Assembly (NCBI RefSeq): GCF_010730575.1
Contig: NZ_AP022614.1
Location: 5,828,001 to 5,892,000 of the forward strand
Origin: Mycobacterium parmense
Lineage (GTDB): Bacteria > Actinomycetota > Actinomycetes > Mycobacteriales > Mycobacteriaceae
Length of the DNA stretch: 64,000 nt
Direction: 5' to 3'
A program made the translations under genes and the position numbers. Shown piece after piece: positions 7,581 to 15,979 of the stretch (position 1 is its first letter; every line of letters begins with the position of its first letter). The notes beneath the pieces were generated by a model that did no database searches, had not been told where the DNA came from, and was given only the letters and a program-made list of their open reading frames with translations.

Positions 7581-9158
7581 ATGGTGCAACTAGCTTTCCC
7601 CGATGTCGATATCGCACGCCCCGGCGCCGATGTCGCTGACGACGTGGTCGCGGACTTCGCCGCCGCGGCCCGAGAATGGCCTCATCGTCCCGCCATCGTG
7701 CACAACGGGATGCTCGTCACCTACCAGGACTTCGCCGAGAACGTCCGCGTCACCGCATCGCGCTACCGGGCGCGCCGCGCGGATTGCGACGGGCCGACAA
7801 ATCTGATCGGCACGCTGGTCTCGCACACACCCGCCGTGGTGGAGCACCTGCTCGCCATCCTGCAGGCCTGCGCCACGTACTGCCCGATCGACGCTGCCCT
7901 TCCCGCCGCCCGTAAGCAGGCACTGGCCACGGCACTGGGGCTCGATCGCCTGTTCGCGGTGGCGCCGGTCGACGTCGATCCCACACACATCCGGATCGAG
8001 ACCGTTGTCGACGAGGAACCGGTGGCTGCGGACGCCGACCCGTCGCAGGCTTCATGGCACCGCAGTGACCCGGCGTACGTGCTGTGCACCTCGGGTTCGA
8101 CCGGCGCGCCGAAGCCGGTGGTGGTCTCCCGGCAGGCCCTGACCGCCACGGTGCGATCGCTGCGCGACCTCTTCGCGATCACCCCCGAAGACCGGGTGCT
8201 CCAGTTCGCGTCGCTCGGCTGGGACACCTGTCTGGAAGAGATACTGCCCGCGCTGACCGCCGGCGCGACACTGGTTTTCGACGACGCGGCCCACTCCGGC
8301 TCCTTCCCGCGCTTCGTGCGCATGCTGGCCGACCGGGAAGTCAGCGTGCTCGACCTGCCGACGGCGTTCTGGCACGAACTGGTGCTCTTCCTGCACGAGG
8401 AGCAGGCAGCTCTGCCGTCCAGCGTCCGATTGGTGATCATCGGGGGCGAGCGGGTCGATCCCACCCGGCTGCGCCAGTGGCGAGGCCTCGACGTCGGGCA
8501 CATCCGGCTGCTCAACACCTACGGGTGCACCGAGACGACCATGATCACCCACGCGGCCCAACTGGCGGGACCCGGAACCGAATCGGAGGTCGCCGCGCGG
8601 GACACCGACGCGCCAATCGGGCGCCCGCTACCCCACGTGCGCGATCACGTCACGGAGGAGGGGGAGCTGCTGATCTCGGGTCCGTCGCTGGCCACCGGAT
8701 ACCTCGGAATGCCCGAACTCACCGCGAAGGGATTCCCCGTCGCTGACCATGGCGACGGGCCGGCCCGCTGGTTCCACACCGGCGACCTGGTCAGTCGTGG
8801 CGACAACGGGCTGCTGTATTCCCTCGGCCGCGCCGACGAACAGGTGAAAGTGCTTGGCGTGCGTGTACATCCGGCCGAGGTAGAGGCGCAGCTCAACGCC
8901 CACCCCGCGGTCACGGGCGCCGTCGTGGTCGGCGAGCGGATCCTCGGGCACACGTCGTTGACGGCCTACGTCGCTCGCGCCGGGTCGGCCACACCGGCGG
9001 AACTGAAGCGCTACCTGCGCGAGCGCCTGCCCAGCCAATTCGTGCCCAGTCGGGTGAAATTCGTTCCCGCACTGGCTTACACGCCGACCGGCAAAGTCGA
9101 TCGGGCGGCAACGCGACGCGCCGCAGCAGACCACAACAGCAAAGGAGCAGACCAGTGA
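7581..9158 (+). CDS. Stand-alone amino acid adenylation enzyme (ANL superfamily, NRPS A-domain-like)
   Basis: 525 aa. The core motifs are in order: A3 P-loop LCTSGSTGAPKP (about residue 172), A4 FASLGWDTCLEE with the Asp that normally holds the substrate amino group, A5 NTYGCTETT, A7 WFHTGDL, A8 GRADEQVKVLGVRVHP and A10 TPTGKVDR with the catalytic Lys near residue 510. The conserved A4 Asp argues for an amino acid rather than a fatty acid substrate. There is no fused condensation or carrier domain, so the aminoacyl-AMP is presumably passed to the carrier protein whose GTG start overlaps this stop by four bases. A stand-alone A enzyme with a discrete carrier is the arrangement used for beta-amino acid starter units. 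Substrate unknown. Confidence 0.92.
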   Translation: MVQLAFPDVDIARPGADVADDVVADFAAAAREWPHRPAIVHNGMLVTYQDFAENVRVTASRYRARRADCDGPTNLIGTLVSHTPAVVEHLLAILQACATYCPIDAALPAARKQALATALGLDRLFAVAPVDVDPTHIRIETVVDEEPVAADADPSQASWHRSDPAYVLCTSGSTGAPKPVVVSRQALTATVRSLRDLFAITPEDRVLQFASLGWDTCLEEILPALTAGATLVFDDAAHSGSFPRFVRMLADREVSVLDLPTAFWHELVLFLHEEQAALPSSVRLVIIGGERVDPTRLRQWRGLDVGHIRLLNTYGCTETTMITHAAQLAGPGTESEVAARDTDAPIGRPLPHVRDHVTEEGELLISGPSLATGYLGMPELTAKGFPVADHGDGPARWFHTGDLVSRGDNGLLYSLGRADEQVKVLGVRVHPAEVEAQLNAHPAVTGAVVVGERILGHTSLTAYVARAGSATPAELKRYLRERLPSQFVPSRVKFVPALAYTPTGKVDRAATRRAAADHNSKGADQ

Positions 9159-9379
9159 GCGCCGACTACATCGTCGACATCTTCAAGAGAGTTCTCGACA
9201 CCCCTGAGGTGGATTCGAGTTCCGACTTCTTCGAACTCGGCGGCGATTCGCTGCTGGCCACGCGCGTGCTGAGCGCAATCGCGCGTGAGTACGGGACCGA
9301 GTTGCTGTTCGAAGACTTCGTCGACGACCCGTCCGCCGAGGGTCTGTTCGCCAAAGTCGCGGGCGCAACCGCGCGGTGA
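9155..9379 (+). CDS. Discrete acyl/peptidyl carrier protein
   Basis: 74 aa. The phosphopantetheine attachment site is LGGDSLLA with Ser32, the form typical of NRPS-type carriers. The first helix contains IFKRVLD and the third region LLFEDFVDD, a standard PP-binding four-helix layout. It starts at GTG 9155 overlapping the adenylation gene and ends overlapping the amine oxidase start (GTGA at 9376-9379), so it is translated as part of a coupled set. It would carry the amino acid activated by the adenylation enzyme and present it to the ketosynthase, oxidase or both. A 4'-phosphopantetheinyl transferase must be supplied from elsewhere. Confidence 0.93.
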   Translation: MSADYIVDIFKRVLDTPEVDSSSDFFELGGDSLLATRVLSAIAREYGTELLFEDFVDDPSAEGLFAKVAGATAR

Positions 9380-10764
9380 GCGGAACAGACATGCGGGTAG
9401 TCGTCGTCGGCGCCGGCCTCGCCGGGCTGACCGCTGCGGTCGAGTTGGCGGCGGCGGGCGCGGATGTCACCGTGCTGGAGGCGCGCGACCGAGTGGGCGG
9501 CAGGATGCACGGTATCCCGGTGTCGGCCAACACCTTCGCCGATGGCGGGGCCGCCTACCTGGGTGTGCGGCACACCGAACTGCTGGCGATGATGGCTGAA
9601 TACGGGCTCGCCGTGGCCTCCACCGGGATGGTCGGTGACAGCACCTTCCTGATCTCAGGTCAGCGCACCACGACGGCGAGCCGGATGCCTCCGCTGGACG
9701 TCATCGCTTTGGGCGAGCTCTTCGACCGGCTCGAGGACCTCGTTGCCCAGGTCCGGCCTGACGCGCCTTGGCTGAGTCCGCGCGCCGCAAGTCTCGACCG
9801 GCTCACGGCCGCACAGTGGTTGGCCGAGGAGGTCAAACACCCCGACGCCCAGACCTTTTTCCCGCTGTTCATCGGCGAGATGATGGCGGCCGATCCGGCG
9901 GCCATCTCGGCGCTGCACATGGGCTTCTACTTGACCTCGGGCGGCGGGATCCGCTACCTGAACGCCTTTCAGGGCGGGGCCCAGGAGTGGCGGGTCGACG
10001 GCGGGTCGCACCTGCTGTGTGAGGCTCTGGCGCAACGGCTCGGCGACCGGGTGCGATTGAGCCTGCCGGTAAGCGCGATCGACCAGGACGTCGACGGCGT
10101 TGTCGTGCATTGTGTTTCGGACGTGGACGGCACGCGATCGGAATACCGGGCCGACCGGGTGATCGTCGCCGTCCCGCCGCTTCTCGCGCAGCGGATCGAA
10201 TTCCGCCCCGCCCTGCAGTCCCCGCGGGCAACCGGTGCCACCGGCCGCGGCTGTGCCATCAAAGTGCATCTGAGCTACCCGGCACCGGTGTGGCGGGAGC
10301 AGGGACTGTCCGGCTGGTCGGTCAGCGCCAACGGGCCACTGCTTTCCACGGTGGACGATTCGCCGCCGGATCAGTCCGTGGGTGTGCTCACCGGATTCGT
10401 CACCGGCGCGGCAGCGTCGGCGTTCAGCGCCCTCTCGCCGATTCAGCAGCGGGACGCGGCACTGGACCACGCCCGGCGGCTCTTCCCGCAGTTACCGCCG
10501 CCGACGCGTTGCACGGTGACCGACTGGGTGGCCGAGGAATACAGCAAAGGCTGCTACGCCGCCTTGTTCGGCCCGGGTGACTGGTTGCGGCTCGGACCGA
10601 CACTCACCGCACCGCACGGGCGCGTCCACTGGGCCGGCACGGAAACCAGCCTGGAGTTTTTCGGCCTCATGGAAGGGGCGATCAGGTCGGGGCAGCGTGT
10701 CGCGACTGAATTGATCCACGGCGCCGTACCGGCGACCGCTTCGGGAAAGGTCATGTCACTATGA
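9376..10764 (+). CDS. FAD-dependent amine oxidase/oxidoreductase (MAO family)
   Basis: 462 aa. The dinucleotide-binding motif VVVVGAGLAGLTAAVEL is followed by VLEARDRVGGRM, the classic GxGxxG and ARDRxGGR pair of flavin monoamine oxidases; the C-terminal FAD segment is VHWAGTETSLEFFGLMEGAI. The enzymes oxidise amines or amino acids to imines and need oxygen. The start GTG 9376 overlaps the carrier stop; the gene end overlaps the aminomutase start (ATGA at 10761-10764). In context it could oxidise a free amino acid, the carrier-bound aminoacyl group or the condensation product. No signal peptide is evident, so it is cytoplasmic. Confidence 0.9.
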   Translation: MSGTDMRVVVVGAGLAGLTAAVELAAAGADVTVLEARDRVGGRMHGIPVSANTFADGGAAYLGVRHTELLAMMAEYGLAVASTGMVGDSTFLISGQRTTTASRMPPLDVIALGELFDRLEDLVAQVRPDAPWLSPRAASLDRLTAAQWLAEEVKHPDAQTFFPLFIGEMMAADPAAISALHMGFYLTSGGGIRYLNAFQGGAQEWRVDGGSHLLCEALAQRLGDRVRLSLPVSAIDQDVDGVVVHCVSDVDGTRSEYRADRVIVAVPPLLAQRIEFRPALQSPRATGATGRGCAIKVHLSYPAPVWREQGLSGWSVSANGPLLSTVDDSPPDQSVGVLTGFVTGAAASAFSALSPIQQRDAALDHARRLFPQLPPPTRCTVTDWVAEEYSKGCYAALFGPGDWLRLGPTLTAPHGRVHWAGTETSLEFFGLMEGAIRSGQRVATELIHGAVPATASGKVMSL

Positions 10765-12428
10765 CGGAGCTCGCCGATATCGCGCGTGACGGTTACGACG
10801 CCACCGTCGATCAGCCGTACACCTACGTGCGTAAGCTGCTGGCCGAACCGGACTGGCGCCGCTACCCGGGCTGGGCGCGGGTCACCGAGGCCGAGTGGCG
10901 CGACGCGCAATGGCAACGGGCGCACTCCATCAAGAACATCGGGCAGCTGCGCGCCGTGGTCGGCGACCTGGTCGACGAGGGTTTCTACGCCGACCTGGCC
11001 GCCGATCAACAGCAACGGGCCACCATGTCGATGCTGTTGCCGCCGCAGATGCTGAACACCATGGCACCCAGCGGCATCCCGGGACGCCATGCGCTCACCG
11101 AGGCGTTCTACGCGGACCCGGTCCGGCGTTACATGCTGCCGGTGCTCAGCGATCGCGATCCGCAGTGGTGCTCACATCCGCACGCCGAGCGGGACTCGTT
11201 GCACGAAAGCGACATGTGGGTCGTCGAGGGCCTGACCCATCGATACCCGACCAAGGTGCTCGCCGAGATGGTGCCCACCTGCCCGCAATATTGCGGCCAC
11301 TGCACGCGGATGGACCTGGTCGGGAATTCCACGCCGACGGTCACCAAGGCCAAGCTGTCGCTGCAGCCCGCCGATCGGCAGGAAAGGATGCTGGACTACC
11401 TGCGCGCCACGCCGACGGTGCGCGATGTGGTGGTCTCCGGCGGTGATGTGGCCAACGTGCCGTGGCCGCGCCTGGAGGCGTTCGTCACGGCGTTGCTCGA
11501 GATCGACACGATCCGCGACATCCGGCTGGCGACGAAGGCGCTCGCCGCGGTGCCGCAGCACTGGCTGCAACTCAAGGTGCTCGACGGGGTGTACCAGATC
11601 GCGCACCTGGCGCGGGCCCGTGGTGTCAACTTGGCGGTGCACACCCACATCAACCACGTGCAGTCGGTGACGCCGCTGGTGGCGGAGGCGGCACGGGCGC
11701 TGCTCGACGCGGGCCTGCGTGATGTGCGTAACCAGGGGGTGTTGCTTCGCGGTGTGAACGCCACCGCCACCGATCTGCTCGACCTCTGCTTTGCGCTGCA
11801 GGGCGAGGCGAACATCCTGCCCTACTACTTCTATATGTGCGACATGATCCCCAACGCCGAACACTGGCGGGTGGCGCTGTGGGAAGCCCAGCAGTTGCAG
11901 TCGGAGATCATGGGCTATCTGCCCGGCTTCGCGACGCCGCGGCTGGTGTGCGACGTTCCGTTCGTCGGCAAGCGGTGGGTCCACCAGGTCATCTACTACG
12001 ACCGGATCAGGGGTATCTCGCACTGGAGCAAGAACTACCGCACCGGGCTGGACGGAACGGACATCGACGCGCTCAACCGGGTCTACCCCTATTACGACCC
12101 GATCGACAGTCTGCCGCCTGCCGGACAGGCGTGGTGGCAGAAGATCTACAACCGTCCCGGCGCCACGGCGCGTCCGGGAGGGCACGGGCCGCAGGCTTCG
12201 AACGTGGATCGGGGCGCGCAAGACCTGCCCTCGCCCAGTATGCCCACCGAGGGGGCTGAGGTCGCCGCCGCGCCGGACGCGTCCGGCTCGTCAGAAGCGC
12301 TGCTGGCGCGATTGCGCCACCCGTCCAGCACGTCGGCCCGGGCGACTCGTCCGGCCGGCCTTCCGTTGCCCGGCGACGAGCCGCTGCCGATGCCCGACTA
12401 CGCCGAGCCGGCGGGCCGCTTGTTGTGA
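10761..12428 (+). CDS. Lysine-2,3-aminomutase-like radical SAM enzyme (KamA family) with C-terminal tail
   Basis: 555 aa. The radical SAM cluster motif CPQYCGHC (CxxxCxxC) lies at about residues 174 to 181 and is followed by DVVVSGGDVANVPWPRLEAF, as in lysine 2,3-aminomutase. Near residue 290 HTHINHVQSVTP and further YYFYMCDMI match KamA; the Asp in CDMI sits where LAM holds the substrate side chain. The PLP-lysine region reads VCDVPFVGK where LAM has DAPGGGGK, so Asp and Lys are present but the Gly run is lost and one residue is missing. After about residue 460 there is a Pro/Ser/Ala-rich, probably disordered tail of about 95 residues not found in LAM. Last gene of the operon; it likely makes the beta-amino acid used by the adenylation enzyme, but the substrate is not proven. 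Confidence 0.88.
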   Translation: MTELADIARDGYDATVDQPYTYVRKLLAEPDWRRYPGWARVTEAEWRDAQWQRAHSIKNIGQLRAVVGDLVDEGFYADLAADQQQRATMSMLLPPQMLNTMAPSGIPGRHALTEAFYADPVRRYMLPVLSDRDPQWCSHPHAERDSLHESDMWVVEGLTHRYPTKVLAEMVPTCPQYCGHCTRMDLVGNSTPTVTKAKLSLQPADRQERMLDYLRATPTVRDVVVSGGDVANVPWPRLEAFVTALLEIDTIRDIRLATKALAAVPQHWLQLKVLDGVYQIAHLARARGVNLAVHTHINHVQSVTPLVAEAARALLDAGLRDVRNQGVLLRGVNATATDLLDLCFALQGEANILPYYFYMCDMIPNAEHWRVALWEAQQLQSEIMGYLPGFATPRLVCDVPFVGKRWVHQVIYYDRIRGISHWSKNYRTGLDGTDIDALNRVYPYYDPIDSLPPAGQAWWQKIYNRPGATARPGGHGPQASNVDRGAQDLPSPSMPTEGAEVAAAPDASGSSEALLARLRHPSSTSARATRPAGLPLPGDEPLPMPDYAEPAGRLL

Positions 12429-12439
12429 TCGCTTCGCGG

Positions 12440-12474
12440 GCGCGCGCGGACCGGTGGGTCCGCGCGCGCCTTTC
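12440..12474 (+). terminator. Strong hairpin terminator after the aminomutase gene
   Basis: A perfect 14-bp inverted repeat (GGCGCGCGCGGACC at 12440-12453, GGTG loop, complement at 12458-12471) is followed by TTT. It lies 12 nt after the aminomutase stop and should end the PE-PPE operon transcript. The U-tract is short, as is common in mycobacteria. Confidence 0.8.
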
Positions 12475-12615
12475 GCGTTTGTACGGGGATGCGGCGCCGT
12501 CGCGATGCGTGCCGGACCGGATGGTCTGTGATTTCCGGTCAGTCGAGGTCGGGGCGAGGCTGCATGGGTCAGAAAAAGACCCAGAGTTAGGTAAGTAGAT
12601 GACAGAGCGCCAGAA

Positions 12616-12652
12616 AGTATGTATTCTGGGGGCATAAGCACATCATCGGTAC
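12616..12652 (+). promoter_or_regulatory. Bipartite upstream element, copy 3 (before the PE remnant and second PPE)
   Basis: AGTATGTATTCT at 12616-12627 and ATCATCGGTAC at 12642-12652, 26 nt between starts. TATTCT at 12622-12627 has a fair -35 partner, ATGACA at 12599-12604, with 17-nt spacing. The leader to 12735 resembles that of the PE gene (both have a GACTTCC/GTCTTCC stretch and TAGGAG before ATG). The rest of the 12475-12734 gap holds nothing else recognisable. Confidence 0.65.
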
Positions 12653-12734
12653 ATCAGTTCGTGAATGTCGCTGGAGGCACCGCCGTCACCGCGGCCTGGT
12701 ACGGAGTCAGACCGACTTCCGTTAGGAGCAGGAC

Positions 12735-12800
12735 ATGTCCTTCAAGCCCGCGTGGCCGGAATCGCCGGCAATCGCGCCACACGCCGTGACGACTAGCTGA
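12735..12800 (+). pseudogene. Collapsed PE gene or 21-aa leader ORF
   Basis: At the place where a PE gene is expected, ATG 12735 follows TTAGGAGCAGGAC and encodes only 21 residues (starts MSFKPAW, ends VTTS) before TGA 12798-12800. The real PE gene at 4271 also starts MSF after TAGGAGGAG, and its stop is also 17 to 18 nt before a PPE ATG. The simplest reading is a PE gene that lost its middle by deletion, leaving its promoter, ribosome site and junction. A functional coupling peptide cannot be excluded. Confidence 0.5.
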
Positions 12801-12817
12801 GATCGAGAGTCTTCCGC

Positions 12818-14194
12818 ATGGATTACGGAGCGCTACCGCCGGAAGTCAATTCCGCACGGATGTATGCAGGTCCAGGGGCTGGACCGATGCTGGCCGCCGC
12901 GTCCGCGTGGTCGGCCGTGGCCGCCGACCTGAACAACGCGGCGATGTCGTACGGCTCGGTGATATCAGCGCTCGCGGACGGGTCCTGGGTGGGGCCGTCG
13001 TCGGCGACGATGGCCGAAGCGGTCGCACCCTACGTCGAATGGATGAGCGCGACCGGCGGACAGGCCGAGGTGGCGGCCGCGCAGGCCCAGGCGGCCGCCG
13101 CGGCCTACGAATCGGCGTTCTCCATGACCGTGCCGCCACCGGTGATCGCCGAAAACCGGGCTCAGCTGATGATGCTGACCGCGACGAATTACTTCAACCA
13201 GAACGCCACGGCGATCGCGGCGACCGAGGCCGAATACGCGGAGATGTGGGCACAGGACGCGGCGGCCATGTACGGGTACGCGGCCAATTCGGCGGCGGCA
13301 ACAGCCCAGGTGTCACAGTTCACCGCGGCTCCCCCGACTACCAATGCCGCCGGTGTGGCGGCCCAGGGTGCCGCGGGTAGCCAGGCCGCCGGCACGTCGA
13401 TCGGCTCGGTGCAGTCGGCGTTGTCGGGATTCATCTCCAACATCTCCAACTCGCTGCAGAGCCTGGCTTCCCCGTTGGGTTCCGCCGTGTCCGGGGTGCC
13501 GAACTCCCTGGGCGGTTCCCTCGGCCTCTCCTCGGCCCAGATTCAGGGCGTCGAGTCGAGCCTGATCGCGGAATACGGTTATCTCCCAGGCTTTTTCGCG
13601 CTGATGATGACGTCGAATGCGCTTGGGCCGCTGATGAATCCCGACGTCTTCCTGCCCTTCATGAACATGGCCGGCGGTGCGCCGGGTGCCGCCGCGGCTG
13701 CGGCGGCCCCGGCCGCGCTCGGAGCGGAATTCGCCGGCGGCATGGGCGGTTTGGCCGGCGCGGGCCTCGGCGGTGCGGCGAGCCTCGGTCAGGCCGCTTC
13801 GCTTGGCGCGCTGTCGGTGCCAGCAAGCTGGGGCTGGGCCGCGGCGGGGCCGGCCGCGATGTTGGGCGGGATGCCGATGGCGGCGCCGATCGCCGCGGTC
13901 GACCCGTACATCGCCGGCGGTCTGGGGCTGCCCTTCATGCCGATGGCGTTGCCGGCCGGTGCCGCCGCCGCGAGCGCCGCCGGTAAGGGCGGGAAGTACG
14001 GGTTGCCGCTCGCCGCCGTGATGACGCGGCCGCCGGCCGCCGGCTACGGGCCGTCGCGCAACGGGGTTCAACCCGCGGCGGCGTATCCGGTACCGGCCGG
14101 CTTTCCGACGAACGGGCACGCCCCGCCCGGATATCAACCGGCCATCGTCTACGTGCCGATGCCGAACAACGCGAACAAGTCGAGCAAGGTCTGA
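12818..14194 (+). CDS. PPE family protein, PPE-SVP subfamily (paralogue)
   Basis: 458 aa, starting [12 protein letters not shown]. It is a close paralogue of the PPE at 4588: the PPE domain, the [12 protein letters not shown] and [11 protein letters not shown] segments, the SVP motif ([11 protein letters not shown]) and the C-terminal PAIVYVP all recur. It lacks an intact PE partner directly upstream (see 12735-12800), so it may pair with the PE protein at 4271. The polysaccharide cluster begins 172 nt downstream on the same strand, and no hairpin terminator separates them, so this may be the first gene of that unit. Expected to be exported by ESX-5 and to act at the cell surface. Confidence 0.95.
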   Translation: MDYGALPPEVNSARMYAGPGAGPMLAAASAWSAVAADLNNAAMSYGSVISALADGSWVGPSSATMAEAVAPYVEWMSATGGQAEVAAAQAQAAAAAYESAFSMTVPPPVIAENRAQLMMLTATNYFNQNATAIAATEAEYAEMWAQDAAAMYGYAANSAAATAQVSQFTAAPPTTNAAGVAAQGAAGSQAAGTSIGSVQSALSGFISNISNSLQSLASPLGSAVSGVPNSLGGSLGLSSAQIQGVESSLIAEYGYLPGFFALMMTSNALGPLMNPDVFLPFMNMAGGAPGAAAAAAAPAALGAEFAGGMGGLAGAGLGGAASLGQAASLGALSVPASWGWAAAGPAAMLGGMPMAAPIAAVDPYIAGGLGLPFMPMALPAGAAAASAAGKGGKYGLPLAAVMTRPPAAGYGPSRNGVQPAAAYPVPAGFPTNGHAPPGYQPAIVYVPMPNNANKSSKV

Positions 14195-14365
14195 CCCTGC
14201 CAGACCTCCGTCTGATCGGGTCTGCAGCCATGAAGTTTTTCAATGAGCACTAGCGATGGGATGTAAGGTGACCGCGAGTTCTAACACCGTCTCCCGCCAG
14301 TTGTGCGGAGCGACAGAAGATGTCGACATATGCGCCCCCGTCCATGAGGGCGCGGTGGTTCGATC

Positions 14366-15910
14366 ATGACATCGATCGATCTGCCCGACCTCCCGCCTGC
14401 CAGGACGCCGTCCGAGTCCCTGTCCGCGACGCAGCGGGCCAATGCCGGTGTGGCGCTTCTGCTCAATCGTCGGCGGCCGGGCCGAGGGTTGAGTCTGGTT
14501 GACACCGCTGTCGGATCGCACACGTCATCGCGTGTGCCGGTCACGGCCGACCAGCACACCGACAGTCGTCGGCTCCGTGCACTCCTGAGCAGGATCCGCG
14601 CGTGGATGTGCGTGCCTCCGGTCGACTTCGTGTTGATCCTGGCACCGATCTTGTGGCGTCCCTACCAGATTCACGCGGTCGTCACGATGGCGGTGCTGGG
14701 AGTGTTCCTGCTCTCGGGTGGAGGGCGTTATCGCGCGCGGCTGCACCTGAGCGTCCTCGACGAGTTGCCCACCATCCTGGCCCGCCTGTTGACGGCCGCG
14801 GCGGCCGTCGCGCTGGTTATCGCGATGCTCTACCCACAGGAAGCGGTGCTCAGATTCCTCAATACCGCCTGCTTCTCCATCGCCCTGGTGGTGGCCGGGC
14901 GCGTGTTCACCACGCAGTTGATCGCGCTGGGGCGCCGGACCGGCATCACCAGACACCACACCGTGTGCATCGGGGGCGGCCCGCTCGCCGCCGAGCTGAC
15001 CAAGATCCTGGCTGAGCACCGCGAATACGGCCTGGCCGTCGACGGATTCGTCGACGAGGGCGAAGATCACTTTGCGCAGGAAGAGGTTCCGCGCCTGGGG
15101 AGCCTGCGCGACCTCGACGCCGCGGTCCTGGCCACCGGAGCCGACGTACTGCTGATCGCTGACGGCAATTTCCAGGAGCGCGTGCTGCTGGACGCCGTCC
15201 GTAGCTCGGTGTGCCAGCGGGCCGACCTGCTGATCGTGCCGCGCATGCATCACTTCCACACTCAGACGGGGATGGCCGATCACATCGGCTCGATACCCGT
15301 GATGCGGATCCGCACCCCGAACCTTCGCGGGCCGTCGCGGTTGATCAAGCGGTTGTTCGACATTGTGATCGCGTTGACCGCGGCAGTGCTGGTGCTGCCG
15401 TTGATGGTGTCGGCCGCGATCGCGGTACGGCTCGAAGGCGGCCCGGGAATCTTGTTCCGGCAGACCAGGATCGGACGCGACGGCAAGCGCTTCGAGGTGC
15501 TCAAATTCCGCACGATGAAGCCGGCCAACGAGCGCGAGTCGGAGACGAACTGGTGCGTGGCCACCGACCCCCGCGTGGGTCGGGTCGGCAAGTTCCTCCG
15601 GCGCACCTCGATCGACGAGCTGCCACAGCTGTGGAACATCATCCGCGGTGACATGACACTGGTGGGCCCGCGCCCCGAGCGACCCTACTTCGTCGAGCAG
15701 TTCTCGCAGCAGTTCGACAGGTACGCCCACCGCCACCGGGTGCAGGCCGGGCTCACCGGTCTCGCTCAGGTCAGCGGGCTGCGTGGAAACACGTCGATCG
15801 CCGACCGCGCCCGCTACGACAACTTCTACATCGAGAACTGGTCGCTGTGGCTGGATATGAAGATCATCCTCCGGACCTTCTCCGAAGTCGTTTTCCATGG
15901 CGGCCGGTGA
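14366..15910 (+). CDS. Polyprenyl glycosylphosphotransferase (exopolysaccharide initiating enzyme)
   Basis: 514 aa. An N-terminal region with four or five membrane segments (about residues 90 to 190) is followed by a Rossmann-like CoA-binding/FlaA1 domain (VCIGGGPLAAEL, about 205) and a C-terminal bacterial sugar transferase domain (about 325 to 514) with KFRTM, DELPQLWNI, GDMTLVGPRPE and AGLTGLAQVSG. Such enzymes move a sugar-1-phosphate from a nucleotide sugar to undecaprenyl/decaprenyl phosphate in the inner membrane and so start repeat-unit assembly. It is the first of about eleven same-strand glycan genes. A full-length member like this belongs with Wzy-dependent systems. The sugar (glucose, galactose or another) cannot be told. 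Confidence 0.95.
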   Translation: MTSIDLPDLPPARTPSESLSATQRANAGVALLLNRRRPGRGLSLVDTAVGSHTSSRVPVTADQHTDSRRLRALLSRIRAWMCVPPVDFVLILAPILWRPYQIHAVVTMAVLGVFLLSGGGRYRARLHLSVLDELPTILARLLTAAAAVALVIAMLYPQEAVLRFLNTACFSIALVVAGRVFTTQLIALGRRTGITRHHTVCIGGGPLAAELTKILAEHREYGLAVDGFVDEGEDHFAQEEVPRLGSLRDLDAAVLATGADVLLIADGNFQERVLLDAVRSSVCQRADLLIVPRMHHFHTQTGMADHIGSIPVMRIRTPNLRGPSRLIKRLFDIVIALTAAVLVLPLMVSAAIAVRLEGGPGILFRQTRIGRDGKRFEVLKFRTMKPANERESETNWCVATDPRVGRVGKFLRRTSIDELPQLWNIIRGDMTLVGPRPERPYFVEQFSQQFDRYAHRHRVQAGLTGLAQVSGLRGNTSIADRARYDNFYIENWSLWLDMKIILRTFSEVVFHGGR

Positions 15911-15979
15911 GCGAGGAATGCACATGCACCTCACATACGGCGCTACAACGCCGACCACAACAGGGGAGTCGAAGTAACC

